From JAJFUE01 sp039683515 (lineage in GTDB: Bacteria > Sumerlaeota > Sumerlaeia > MVZB01): a stretch of DNA of 64,000 bases. This document shows positions 39,801 to 47,887 of the stretch, in pieces. The stretch is from positions 1 through 64,000 of the forward strand of contig JBDKRG010000044.1 of assembly GCA_039683515.1 (NCBI GenBank). Direction: 5' to 3'. The position numbers and the translations under genes were made by a program. Position 1 is the stretch's first letter, and the number at the start of each line of letters is the position of its first letter. Below the pieces are notes generated by a model, which worked only from the letters and a program-made list of their open reading frames with translations, was not told the origin of the DNA and ran no database searches.

Positions 39801-39920
39801 CCGGCGGGCGTGACCTCGCCGAGCATGCCCGCGGCGACCAAGATCATCACGCGCACCGTCCCCGACACCGTCATCCCCAAAAACGGCGCCGACCGGAACT
39901 GGACGGTTTACGCGGAATAA
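36894..39920 (+). CDS. Secreted Fn3-like/beta-helix protein, LamG inserted at a second site
   Basis: This 1008-aa paralogue has signal peptide MKTCLSAVMIMCVLVGAAVA. It has an Fn3-like domain, a beta-helix (GVTLASGRGNSGSPGGMI, YVHHNYFHRNTRPG) and an intact DMHGGYDRGDGTDIAG junction. Here the LamG-like domain (GNWKFDEGSGSTSADSSG ... GVVDEVKYF) lies at about 445-645, after the beta-helix and before the Ig-like repeats. Its sister at 30593 has it inside the helix. A bacterial Ig-like domain (SDVTVTNGTISGFTGSG) follows, then a tail ending NWTVYAE. The leader is AT-rich. It is probably an extracellular polysaccharide-acting or adhesive protein. Confidence 0.85.
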   Translation: MKTCLSAVMIMCVLVGAAVAAAPVISEIKASPVSGAWACVNWKTDVAASSYVDYGPTTSYGKTESVASLVTTHQVQLGGLTVGTTYHYRVRSVNGSSQSTTSADQTFTTESDTWGCESNPTGNPMGGGAGYSRIVSKSATNVTVVSTASALKSALSSATSGKIVYVDDAAVIDLSPQTSSLLIPAGVTLASGRGNSGSPGGMIVNDTFWNNTTTNPPMFKTNGNGVRITGIRLVGSQNSHSRTQQMYHGIYSAHSSVEIDNCEFYGFNYAAIEAVVNKPGPYVHHNYFHRNTRPGVGYGYCPGWGNVAVAEGNIFDHHRHSIAGNGTTGQSYEARYNLVLEHSVSHVFDMHGGYDRGDGTDIAGTTIKVHHNTVRNTDQGAVCIRGIPTDGAWINNNWFYRIHDSWCIRQLVDGSDIGTYDHFVETNDKFGPPSAAAVDAPDPAAGTMIGNWKFDEGSGSTSADSSGNGHTATLYEMTSANWVTGHSGKALQFVSGGSEYASCGTISQFDNIAVDFWFKLSDASVIGQYIITNNVFDFYYRGGTNTNLWFRFRTTDGMGGDVTSWANNTGVKSSTTIAAGTWYHVVGTRSGNKMRLFINGTLERELDCLAGFTVNTANFGPLRIGPTMAGVVDEVKYFTPGGSGATASGGGHAPTLTWSGEANFTSDGVHPETGAKGSTFTFRVKYTDADNNPPMMGYPKLHVLHNGVDFESYSPIVMFPVDATTPYSSGRVYTCNYRLPRGADYSYYFEAYDWVGNAAAGSATAPVNGPTVTGGNTLPVLYWAWPATNYVQNVIYPSSGNMATNFDFRAGFIDMDNDAAQGGGAKLKITNSSGVEIPGSPFLMGVQISDQPCNGIMHQLVRRFPAGSYKYQVVASDAQGGAAMSLPASLASLTVSSSTASWTDLYSGSPSTLTSKTFDVAVCFSASVTGFAASDVTVTNGTISGFTGSGSFYVFTVTAKDNGTVTVNVPAGVTSPSMPAATKIITRTVPDTVIPKNGADRNWTVYAE

Positions 39921-39926
39921 AGCCGA

Positions 39927-40016
39927 ATCGCCGGCGAGGGCGCCGGCGCCACAGTGCATTGGGCTATTCGATCCTGAATAGCTGTTTTCGATGTGGGGCC
40001 GGCGCCCTCGCCGGCC
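39927..40016. repeat. Palindromic element, family R1 (second full copy)
   Basis: Arms at 39930-39953 and 39992-40015 are identical to those at 3463-3486 and 3525-3548. The inner 38 nt differ on the left and are conserved on the right (GAATAGCTGTTTTCGATG). It lies between the convergent beta-helix gene and rtcB, 20 nt from the rtcB stop. Confidence 0.92.
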
Positions 40017-40035
40017 ATGCACAGTCTCAAGATGA

Positions 40036-41472
40036 CTACCCCTTGATGACCCCGATCGGGCGGAGGCGGGCGACTTTGCGCGACAGGCCGGCGCGGTGGA
40101 CGACATCGACCACCGCGTCGACATCCTTGTAGGCGGCCGGCTGCTCTTCCGACAGCCCCTTGCGCGTGTGCGAGCGGGCGACGACGCCGCGCTCGACGAG
40201 CTCGCGCAGGACTTCGGAGCTGTTGGCGTGGCGCGTGGCGGCGTGGCGGCTGAGCATGCGCCCCGCGCCGTGGCAGGTCGTCCCGAAGCTGCGCTCCATC
40301 GCCCCCGCCGAGCCGATCAGGACCCAGCTGGCCCGCCCCATGTCGCCGGGGATGAGGACGGGCTGGCCGATTTTCCTGTACATCTCGGGGATTTCGGGGT
40401 GGCCGGCGGGGAAGGCGCGCGTGGCTCCCTTGCGGTGGACGAGCAGCTCGCGATCCCCGTGGCGCTCGAACTTGGCGATGTTGTGCGCGACGTCGTAGAC
40501 CATTTCGAGCCCGAGCCGCTCCCACGGCTGTTCGAAGACTCTCTCGAACGCCTCGCGCGCCTGCGCCATGAGGAGCTGCCGGTTGCACCAGGCGAAGTTG
40601 GCGGCGGCGCGCATGGCGCCGAGGTAGCGCTCGCCCTCGGGGCTGTCGATCGGCGCGCACGCGAGCTGGCGGTCGGGGACGCTGAACCCAAAGCGCTCCT
40701 CGAAGCCGCGCAGGTCGCGCAGGGCGTCCTCGCAGACCTGGTGGCCGAGGCCGCGCGAGCCGCTGTGGATCATCACGCAGATCCCCCCTTGGTGAAGCCC
40801 GAGCGTTTCGGCCGCCGCGGGGTCGACGACCTCGTCGACGATCTGCACCTCGAGGAAATGGTTGCCCGCCCCGAGCGTGCCGCACTGGCCGCGGCCGCGC
40901 GCCAGGGCCCGCTCGCTCACGCAGTCGGCGCGCGCCCCCTCGAGCCGGCCGCCGCTTTCGGTGACCGCCAGGTCGCGCTCGGTGACCAGGTCGCCCCTGA
41001 GCGCGCGCGGCCCCTCCTCGAGGATCCGCGCCATCTCCGCGTCCCTGAATTGGAACCGCCCCCCCTGGCCGACCCCCGCCGGGATCGTCGCGAACAGCGT
41101 CTCCATGAGCGTGGTGATCCGCGGCTTGACGTCGGCCAGCGTAAGGTTCGTGCGCAGGAGCCTGACGCCGCAGTTGATGTCGTAGCCGACGCCGCCGGGC
41201 GAGACGACCCCGCCCGCGGCCGGGTCGGTCGCGCACACCCCGCCGATGCAGAAGCCGTAGCCCCAGTGGATGTCGGGCATCGCCAGGCTCGCCCGCCGGA
41301 TCCCGGGCAGGCAGGCGACGTTGGCGACCTGCTCGACCGAGGCGTCCCGGCGGACGGCGTCCATGATCGCCTCGTCGGCGAAGATGATGCCGTCGACCCG
41401 CATCCCGCGGCTTTCGTCGCGGGCGATGCGCCAGCTTGTCTCGTCCAGTTGCTCGATTTGGAGCTCGCTCAT
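40036..41472 (-). CDS. rtcB: RNA-splicing ligase RtcB
   Basis: This 478-aa GTP-dependent ligase joins 2',3'-cyclic-phosphate and 5'-OH RNA ends in RNA repair or tRNA splicing. Family landmarks are the metal-binding GGVGYDINCGVRLL, QCGTLGAGNHFLEVQ, MIHSGSRGLGHQV, VYDVAHNIAK, RKGATRAFPAG and the GMP-accepting His segment CHGAGRMLSRHAA. Length is normal. The upstream archease gene ends 9 nt before its start, with GAGG before the ATG, so the two form an operon. No RtcR regulator or RtcA cyclase is in the window. Confidence 0.97.
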   Translation of the reverse strand: MSELQIEQLDETSWRIARDESRGMRVDGIIFADEAIMDAVRRDASVEQVANVACLPGIRRASLAMPDIHWGYGFCIGGVCATDPAAGGVVSPGGVGYDINCGVRLLRTNLTLADVKPRITTLMETLFATIPAGVGQGGRFQFRDAEMARILEEGPRALRGDLVTERDLAVTESGGRLEGARADCVSERALARGRGQCGTLGAGNHFLEVQIVDEVVDPAAAETLGLHQGGICVMIHSGSRGLGHQVCEDALRDLRGFEERFGFSVPDRQLACAPIDSPEGERYLGAMRAAANFAWCNRQLLMAQAREAFERVFEQPWERLGLEMVYDVAHNIAKFERHGDRELLVHRKGATRAFPAGHPEIPEMYRKIGQPVLIPGDMGRASWVLIGSAGAMERSFGTTCHGAGRMLSRHAATRHANSSEVLRELVERGVVARSHTRKGLSEEQPAAYKDVDAVVDVVHRAGLSRKVARLRPIGVIKG

Positions 41473-41481
41473 GCGGCTGCC

Positions 41482-41892
41482 TCAAATGTCGATGATCACC
41501 TGCCCGTGCCAGCCGCCGGGACGCTGTTCGAGCTGGAGCTGGTGATACGTGACCGCCTTGATGTCCAGGTAGCCCATGTGCCGGATCGGGTCGAACAGCT
41601 CGCCGAAGGCCATTGCCTCGAGCCGCGTTTCGTGGATCGCGATGTCGAATTCGACCAGCACGAGGCCGCGCGTGGAGTAGATGAAGAGCAGTTCCGAGAG
41701 CCAGTCGTGGAGCAGCGTGGGGAGGTCTTCGGCCTTGATGTCGATGTGCACGGCTTCGCGCCCCGCGACGGCTTCAGGGTTTTCGACCAGCAGGCTGGCG
41801 AAGCCGCGCCCGGCGTCGGAGAAGAGTTCGGGGGCTGTTTCCGCCTCGACGCGAAGCCCGACATCGGCGGTGTGTTCGATGATTTCAAACAT
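41482..41892 (-). CDS. Archease
   Basis: This 136-aa protein cofactor speeds RtcB guanylylation and turnover. The family pattern is EIIEHTADVGLRVEAET at the start, then LLHDWLSELLFI in the middle and GYLDIKAVTYHQLQLE near the end. Conserved acidic metal-binding residues Asp10 and Glu/Asp near the C-terminal DI are present. It sits immediately upstream of rtcB on the same strand, as in many organisms. Confidence 0.95.
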   Translation of the reverse strand: MFEIIEHTADVGLRVEAETAPELFSDAGRGFASLLVENPEAVAGREAVHIDIKAEDLPTLLHDWLSELLFIYSTRGLVLVEFDIAIHETRLEAMAFGELFDPIRHMGYLDIKAVTYHQLQLEQRPGGWHGQVIIDI

Positions 41893-41957
41893 GCAACTTG
41901 CCTTACCATTATTTTAACACGGCAGGGCAAGAATGCGCATATCGCCGGCTCGAATTG

Positions 41958-42200
41958 CTATTGATTTTCGTGCTCGGACGAAAGGTTGCTCAAGCGTTCG
42001 GCGATCCAGACCTTGATGATCGATTGCCGGGTCACGCCGAGCCTTCCGGCTTCTTTGTCGAGGGATTTGATCATCCAGACGGGAAAATCCACATTGACGC
42101 GCCGGGACTCCTGATTGGCTCGGGTGGCCCGGCTCAAGTCAAGGTGCCCCAAAATATTTTCGCCCCTGTCAAATTTTTTGTCGAGATCCTTAGCTTTCAT
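41958..42200 (-). CDS. brnA: BrnA-family antitoxin
   Basis: This 80-aa protein has a ribbon-helix-helix C-terminal half (SRRVNVDFPVWMIKSLDKEAGRLGVTRQSIIKVWI) typical of CopG/BrnA antitoxins. It should bind BrnT and repress the pair's promoter. I start at 42200 (MKAKDLD), with GGGAG just upstream; the longer frame is a shadow. It overlaps the toxin gene by 11 nt, so translation is coupled. Confidence 0.88.
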   Translation of the reverse strand: MKAKDLDKKFDRGENILGHLDLSRATRANQESRRVNVDFPVWMIKSLDKEAGRLGVTRQSIIKVWIAERLSNLSSEHENQ

Positions 42201-42450
42201 AAAGCTCCCGCTCCTCGGCCCTGGATCGCCTGACGGAAATGATTCGAATTCGCTCTTCACGGATAGTAAATACCGCGGACCAATGTTTTTCCCGAATCCT
42301 GCCAATTGCCACGAAGCGCGACTCGTCTTGGCATCGAGCCGGGATTACGAGGAGATCGTCATCTCCCCAGAGCTTTTGCGCATCGACAAAATCTATCCCA
42401 TGTTTTTTCGCATTCGCCTCGCTCTTTTGTGGGTCGAATTCGAATTCCAT
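42190..42450 (-). CDS. brnT: BrnT-family ribonuclease toxin
   Basis: This 86-aa toxin is full length for BrnT. It has FEFDPQKSEANAKKHGIDF at the N-terminus, AQKLWGDDDLL, RFVAIGRIREKHWSAVFTIREERIRIISVRRSRAEERELY with the conserved basic residues. Family members are RelE-like RNases that stop translation. A perfect TATAAT lies 8 nt before the ATG and no ribosome binding site is visible, so its mRNA may be leaderless. The antitoxin gene follows with an 11-nt overlap. Confidence 0.92.
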   Translation of the reverse strand: MEFEFDPQKSEANAKKHGIDFVDAQKLWGDDDLLVIPARCQDESRFVAIGRIREKHWSAVFTIREERIRIISVRRSRAEERELYES

Positions 42451-42458
42451 GGGTAAAA

Positions 42459-42487
42459 ATTATACCTTTTTCGCAGACGCGAAACAA
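42459..42487 (-). promoter_or_regulatory. Sigma-70-type promoter of brnTA
   Basis: On the minus strand TTGTTT (42487-42482) is followed after 17 nt by TATAAT (42464-42459). Transcription would begin within a base or two of the brnT ATG at 42450. The -10 is a perfect match; the -35 matches only TTG. Confidence 0.55.
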
Positions 42488-42507
42488 CGCAATTCAAATG
42501 TACGAAC

Positions 42508-42531
42508 AGGCCGGTTTGATCGAACCGGCCT
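42508..42531. repeat. Hairpin between trpS and brnT
   Basis: AGGCCGGTT-TGATCG-AACCGGCCT gives a 9-bp stem shortly after the trpS stop at 42568. It lacks a T tract on either strand, so it may be a weak terminator, an RNA stabiliser or another repeat. Confidence 0.5.
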
Positions 42532-42567
42532 GGATTTCAGTTCAAAACAAATGCCGGCGGCGCCGGT

Positions 42568-43593
<1,026 letters not shown>

Positions 43594-43726
43594 GGTCAAA
43601 GCCCTTTGCGGTCGGAATCGGTGGGGCAGCGTCAAGCACAACGCCCACGCGCCCAAAGCATTCCACGAAAATAAAGCCCCCTCAACGATGAAGCAAGACA
43701 AAACGCTCATTTTGGGGCCGATCTTC

Positions 43727-43798
43727 CCCGGGAACGCCAATCTCCTGATTGGCGATGAGGCCGTGCCCGTCCGTGTTTGTCCGTGTCCGTCCGCGCCA
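43727..43798. repeat. R3 palindrome unit and F3 micro-repeat
   Basis: 43727-43753 is the intergenic R3 unit with hairpin GCCAATC-TCCT-GATTGGC. 43757-43798 is an F3 block of GTCCGTGTTTGTCCGTGTCC. Both lie in the 270-nt gap between the divergent trpS and the unknown gene at 43864; no other feature is seen there. Confidence 0.85.
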
Positions 43799-43863
43799 AG
43801 CCCAAAGATTTCCGCCAAAACGTTTGCCCCCTCCCGGCATCTAGTGTATTGGGTAGGTTCACC

Positions 43864-45666
43864 ATGGCTTGGAACAAAAAGAAAATCGCCGTCCGGATCG
43901 CCGCTGTTGCCGCCGGCATCTTCTTTCTTTTTCTATTTTTCTCGTTCGTCTTCATCGGCCATTCCAACCGCCACTTCGAGACGTTCAAGCGCGAGCACGC
44001 CGACGCGCCGCGGATCGTGTTTGACGCGTTCGGGCCGGTTTCGCATTGGGGGCAAGAGGCCGAGAAAGAACAGGAACATGCCGCCCGTTCCGATTCCCAG
44101 ACCAGCGCGGCGTTGGTTCTCGCCGACGAGATCGCCGCGATCGGGAAGGACGCCGACGCGATTTGGCATTTTTTGTATTACCAGAACCGGCCGTTCGGTT
44201 GCGCGGGGTTGGATGTCCATTTCCCCGCCGAGGAGTTCCCGGAGGAGGGGACGGCCGGTGCGCTGCGCTGCGGACCGGCGCTACGAAATCGGACGGGCCA
44301 GTATGCCGCGAAGGTTGAAAGCGGCTGGTTGCGTTATCTGCCCGCCCAACCCTACCGCGTCGACGACCGCTCGACCACGATCGTTCTCAGGTTGCCGGCG
44401 CTGCTGGACCGGGCCGAGCGCGTCCTGATGCGCGACGACTGGGCATGGCCCGACCTTGCGCGCGGCGGGGTTTATACAAGATATCTTGCCTTTTTCGATC
44501 GCCTGGGCGCGACCGCGATCCTGCGCGCGCACATGGCCGGCCGGCATGATGCCGCCTCGAAAATGTTCCTCAACCTGACGCGCCTGCGTGTTTACGCGAT
44601 GCTTCAGCAATACGCCGTCTCCAGCCGCGGGCGTTATTTCCTGCCGTTATCCGAGGGCCTCATGATCGCCGCATGGCCGGAGGGGATCGTGAGCGACGGG
44701 GCGCTTGCCGAAGCGGCCAAAATGCTCTCGCAGGCGCGGCTCAACGACAAGCAGCTTCGCGCGCTTCGGGCGATGGGCGCGATGGAGTGGGACTCGGACG
44801 CGGAGTACGAGGAAATGAAACGCGGCGATCCGGCGAAAAGCGATAAACTTGGCGGCAAGATTTACCGCACGTTCGGGAGCCACGTGTATTTCGCGCTGGA
44901 TGCGGGCTTTCATGCCGGCAGTACAACCGTCAGTCACCTGCTGAGTCGGCCGGTCGCCGCCGCGTGGGTCGACGGGGATGAGGCTGCATACATCGCGGCG
45001 ATCGATCGGGCCACCAGCGCCAACATGCTGTTGAGAACGGTGACCCGTGATCGATTTTATTACAACGCCCAGATCATCTTCCCGCCCGACGAGGTCTTGG
45101 CCGCCGAGCATCCGTTCAACGAGGGGCTCGACGAGCTTCAGGTCTTCATCGGCGTGGCGCGGTATCGAAACGCCCACGGCGGCCGCTACCCTGAAAACAT
45201 GCAGGACATGGCGCCGTATGTCGATCCGGCGGTCCTGGCGCGCGGCGCGTGGGGGGTGATGCGCCTGCCCGCGGGCACCTACGCCGGCCGCGTGATTTAT
45301 GGCGACACCCCGCTTTCGAAGGACGACAAGGAATACAACGACGCGCTCGAGAAATTCTGGGAGAAAAACCACCGGCTGCCCGACGCCCCCCGCGAGCTGT
45401 GCACGACCGGCCTGCGCGACGAGCTGACATCAAAGACCCAGTCCTATTTCATCCCGCTCGTCGAGCGCCCGATCATCTTCAAGGCCTCGCGCGATTCGGT
45501 CCGCCGAGCCTTCTTGGAATGGGACAAAGAGTTTCCGCCCAACGCCGAGCTGCTGGCCCACATGAGCCCCGGCCAGGATCGCCTGCCGACGCTGCGCGTC
45601 CAAGCCGCCTGGCCCGAGCCCGAACTCGCCCGGCCGGACATCCTGAAGCTCATTAATCAACATTAA
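43864..45666 (+). CDS. Membrane-anchored protein of unknown function
   Basis: I do not recognise this 600-aa protein. It has one N-terminal membrane helix (IAAVAAGIFFLFLFFSFVFIG, about residues 12-32) after a positively charged start, which would leave the remainder outside the cytoplasm. The body is mixed helical with Trp-, Arg- and Asp-rich stretches, no cysteine pattern and no known catalytic motif. A region near residues 420-445 (VARYRNAHGGRYPENMQDMAPYVDP) resembles the beginning of type II secretion/pseudopilin-like or DUF1559-style segments, but this is weak. A BIME-type palindrome starts at its stop codon and two TMTC-like genes follow on the same strand. Confidence 0.7.
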   Translation: MAWNKKKIAVRIAAVAAGIFFLFLFFSFVFIGHSNRHFETFKREHADAPRIVFDAFGPVSHWGQEAEKEQEHAARSDSQTSAALVLADEIAAIGKDADAIWHFLYYQNRPFGCAGLDVHFPAEEFPEEGTAGALRCGPALRNRTGQYAAKVESGWLRYLPAQPYRVDDRSTTIVLRLPALLDRAERVLMRDDWAWPDLARGGVYTRYLAFFDRLGATAILRAHMAGRHDAASKMFLNLTRLRVYAMLQQYAVSSRGRYFLPLSEGLMIAAWPEGIVSDGALAEAAKMLSQARLNDKQLRALRAMGAMEWDSDAEYEEMKRGDPAKSDKLGGKIYRTFGSHVYFALDAGFHAGSTTVSHLLSRPVAAAWVDGDEAAYIAAIDRATSANMLLRTVTRDRFYYNAQIIFPPDEVLAAEHPFNEGLDELQVFIGVARYRNAHGGRYPENMQDMAPYVDPAVLARGAWGVMRLPAGTYAGRVIYGDTPLSKDDKEYNDALEKFWEKNHRLPDAPRELCTTGLRDELTSKTQSYFIPLVERPIIFKASRDSVRRAFLEWDKEFPPNAELLAHMSPGQDRLPTLRVQAAWPEPELARPDILKLINQH

Positions 45667-45735
45667 GTTCGTAGTCCCGCCTTCAGGCGGAATAACCGCG
45701 CCAGACGTGTTCCGCCTGAAGGCGGGACTACGAAC
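45667..45735. repeat. BIME: two GTAG hairpins head to head
   Basis: GTTCGTAGTCCCGCC-TTC-AGGCGGAA at 45667-45692 is followed after 17 nt by its exact inverse, TTCCGCCTGAAGGCGGGACT and ACGAAC, at 45710-45735. Each half is a GTAG-foot hairpin. It starts directly after a TAA stop and ends where the duplicated TMTC leader begins. Confidence 0.92.
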
Positions 45736-45737
45736 CT

Positions 45738-45804
45738 TTTCGCGCTTTTGCGCCAAATGGCCGGTGTGGTATGGTCGTTCCACATCTGCGGGCATATTGA
45801 AAAA
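45738..45804 (+). promoter_or_regulatory. Duplicated leader of the first TMTC-like gene
   Basis: This segment (TTCGCGCTTTTGCGCCAAAT, then GGCCGGTGTGGTATGGTCG and a GGGCATATT word) recurs almost unchanged at 47820-47887 before the second copy. It marks the left limit of the duplicated unit and presumably carries the shared promoter. I cannot assign -35 and -10 boxes with confidence. Confidence 0.5.
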
Positions 45805-47577
45805 ATGGCAACGGCAAGCAGTCCCACAACACGACCGACATCGACCAACCGGGCGCTCGACCTGTGCGCGGCGGCGCTGCTCGTCGCGATCTCCGTGCTG
45901 ATTTACCTGCCGGCGCTCAACGGCCGGTTCCTGTGGGACGGCCCGCTACTGATCCATGACAACGTGCTCCTGCGCGACCTGCGCGGCCTGTGGCGGATCT
46001 GGACGACGACCGGGAGCATGCCGGCCGAGGAGCATTACTGGCCGTTGCAATACACGTTCCTGTGGGCGGAGTGGCAGCTCTGGCGGGATTGGACGGCCGG
46101 CTATCACGCCGTCAACATGGTGCTCCACGGCGCCGTGGGGATTCAGATCTGGCGGCTCATGCGGCGGCTCGCGCTGCCGGGGGCGTGGATCGCCGCGGCC
46201 GTGTTCGTGGCGCATCCCGTCCACGCGGAGGTCGTGGCGTGGATCTTCAGCGTCAAGGACCTGCTCGCCACGCTCCTGTCGCTCGTCGCGGCCGAGTTTT
46301 ACCTGAACCACCAGGACCGGGGCGGCCGGCGCTGGCTGGCGGCGACGGGGGCGGTCATCGTCGCCGCGATGCTGATCAAATCCTCGCCGACGATGCTGCC
46401 GGTTGCGCTGGGGATCCTGACTTGGTTCCGCCGCGGGAAAGTCGGCCGGCGCGACCTGGCGAGCCTGGGCGCTCTTGCCGCGATCACGGCGGCGCTGGCG
46501 CTGGCCGACATGCATATCGTCAATATGAACAACATCGGCAGGATGCTGCCGGTCCCGAGCCTGCCGGAGCGGCTCCTGCAGTCGGGCATGGCGTTCGGGC
46601 TCTACCTGAGCAAGCTGATCCTGCCGGTTGGCCTCTCCCCGGTTTACCCGCAGTTTCATTACTCGGCGTGGAACCCGGCTCACTGGCTGCCGCTGGCGGC
46701 GGCGCTGCTGGTCACGGCGATCTTTTGGCTGGTGCGCGACCGGACGGGGCGCGGGCCGCTGGCGGCCTGGCTGTTTTACGGCGTGACGCTCGGGCCGGCG
46801 CTCGGGATCGTTTATTTTGGTTTTCTGGTGAAGTCGCCGATCGCGGACCGCTATCAGTACCTGCCCAGCATCGGGCCGATCGTGGGGGTGGGGGCGCTGG
46901 CGGGGATGTGGATCCGCGGCGCGGCGCCGGCGCGGCGCGCGATCCGGTGCGTTCCGGTCGCCTTGGTGTTGGTTGCGCTGGCGGCGGGGACGTGGCGGCA
47001 GGCCGGGTTTTACCGCAGCGAGGCGACGTTCTTTGGCCGGGCCCTGGAGTTTGCGCCCGAATCCCCCGTGGTTTACTACAACCTGGGCTCGATGGCCTGG
47101 CTGCAGCGGCGCTACGCCGATTCGGAGCGTCTGCTGGCCGAGGCCTACCGGCTCGCCCCCACCGACAGCAAGACCATCTACAGCCTGGGCCGGGCGATCG
47201 CGAGCCAGGGGAAGACGCGCGAGGCGATTGACTTCTACCGCCGGAACATCGATGCGGGGTGCGTTTCGCCGAACGTCTGGGCGAATTTGGCGTGGCTGCT
47301 GGCGACGGCGCCGGACCCTGCCGTCCGCGACCCGCGGCAGGCGCTGGCGGTGGCGCGGGAGTGCGTGGCGCGGTTGCCCGAGCCCGAGGCCGAGGCCTGG
47401 AATGCCCTGGCCGCGGCGCAGGCCGCCGCCGGCGATCCGGGGCTTGCCGCCCGGACCGCCCGCGAGGCGCTGCGGATCGCCACGGCGGACAACGATCGGT
47501 ACTTTGTGAATAAAATCGGGAAGACCATCCCGGTCTACGACGCGGGAAAGCCTTACATCGAGGCTCCGGGGGAGTGA
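45805..47577 (+). CDS. TMTC-like GT-C O-glycosyltransferase with TPRs, copy 1
   Basis: This 590-aa polytopic membrane protein has about 10-11 hydrophobic segments in the first 400 residues. A periplasmic loop after helix 1 carries the GT-C acidic motif, and conserved HPVHAEVVAWIFSVKD and LLQSGMAFGLYLSKLILPVGLSPVYPQF are DUF1736/TMTC-like. A C-terminal TPR region follows from about residue 415. Eukaryotic TMTC enzymes attach mannose to secreted proteins using lipid-linked sugar. Here the motif is RFLWDGPLLIHDN, while the tandem copy keeps WDD; loss of the second Asp may mean altered or lost activity. The start is the shared MATASS; no ribosome site is obvious. Confidence 0.8.
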   Translation: MATASSPTTRPTSTNRALDLCAAALLVAISVLIYLPALNGRFLWDGPLLIHDNVLLRDLRGLWRIWTTTGSMPAEEHYWPLQYTFLWAEWQLWRDWTAGYHAVNMVLHGAVGIQIWRLMRRLALPGAWIAAAVFVAHPVHAEVVAWIFSVKDLLATLLSLVAAEFYLNHQDRGGRRWLAATGAVIVAAMLIKSSPTMLPVALGILTWFRRGKVGRRDLASLGALAAITAALALADMHIVNMNNIGRMLPVPSLPERLLQSGMAFGLYLSKLILPVGLSPVYPQFHYSAWNPAHWLPLAAALLVTAIFWLVRDRTGRGPLAAWLFYGVTLGPALGIVYFGFLVKSPIADRYQYLPSIGPIVGVGALAGMWIRGAAPARRAIRCVPVALVLVALAAGTWRQAGFYRSEATFFGRALEFAPESPVVYYNLGSMAWLQRRYADSERLLAEAYRLAPTDSKTIYSLGRAIASQGKTREAIDFYRRNIDAGCVSPNVWANLAWLLATAPDPAVRDPRQALAVARECVARLPEPEAEAWNALAAAQAAAGDPGLAARTAREALRIATADNDRYFVNKIGKTIPVYDAGKPYIEAPGE

Positions 47578-47819
47578 GGCGCCGGTTTCGATCGGCATGT
47601 GGTCGGGGTCCGGATGCGGCGGCGGGCGCCCGCGCGGTAGGCGTAGGCCTTGAGGTTATCCGGCCGCGTGTTCATCCGGAACGGGCGGCAGAACGCTTCC
47701 AGGTCCTGGCCGATGTCACCGGCCATTCAATCGCCTTTGGATGATGAAGACTTCGGCATGGCCGTTTTTTGTGCAAGAAGTTCGCAAATTCAAACCGGCC
47801 GGGACTCCCCAACAACAGC
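47578..47819. other. Gap between tandem copies with possible gene remnant
   Basis: The first 70 nt resemble the sequence after copy 2 (GATCGGCAT, GTGGTCGGGGTCCG, CGCCCGCGCGG words), so the duplicated unit extended past the stop codons. On the minus strand from ATG 47726 a plausible short reading (MAGDIGQDLEAFCRPFRMN...) runs for about 55 residues with no recognisable family. I regard it as a possible relic only. Confidence 0.4.
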
Positions 47820-47887
47820 TTTCGCGCTTTTGCCCCAAATGGCCGGTGTGGTATGGTCGTTCCACATCCGCGGGCATATTTAAAAAA

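Noticed and set aside
36906..40124. 1072-codon minus-strand frame across the third beta-helix gene
   Set aside because: Antisense shadow; it runs through the R1 palindrome and the product is Arg/Val/Asp/Gly-rich without domains. The same applies to long frames opposite 414-3188, 30593-33295, 34100-36661 and 40036-41472.
42508..42531. Terminator after trpS
   Set aside because: The stem is good but no T tract follows on the minus strand, so I list it only as a hairpin.
47560..47726. Minus-strand peptide starting at 47726 as a gene
   Set aside because: It is only about 55 codons with no family match and lies in sequence partly shared with the flank of the second TMTC copy; kept as a possible relic.
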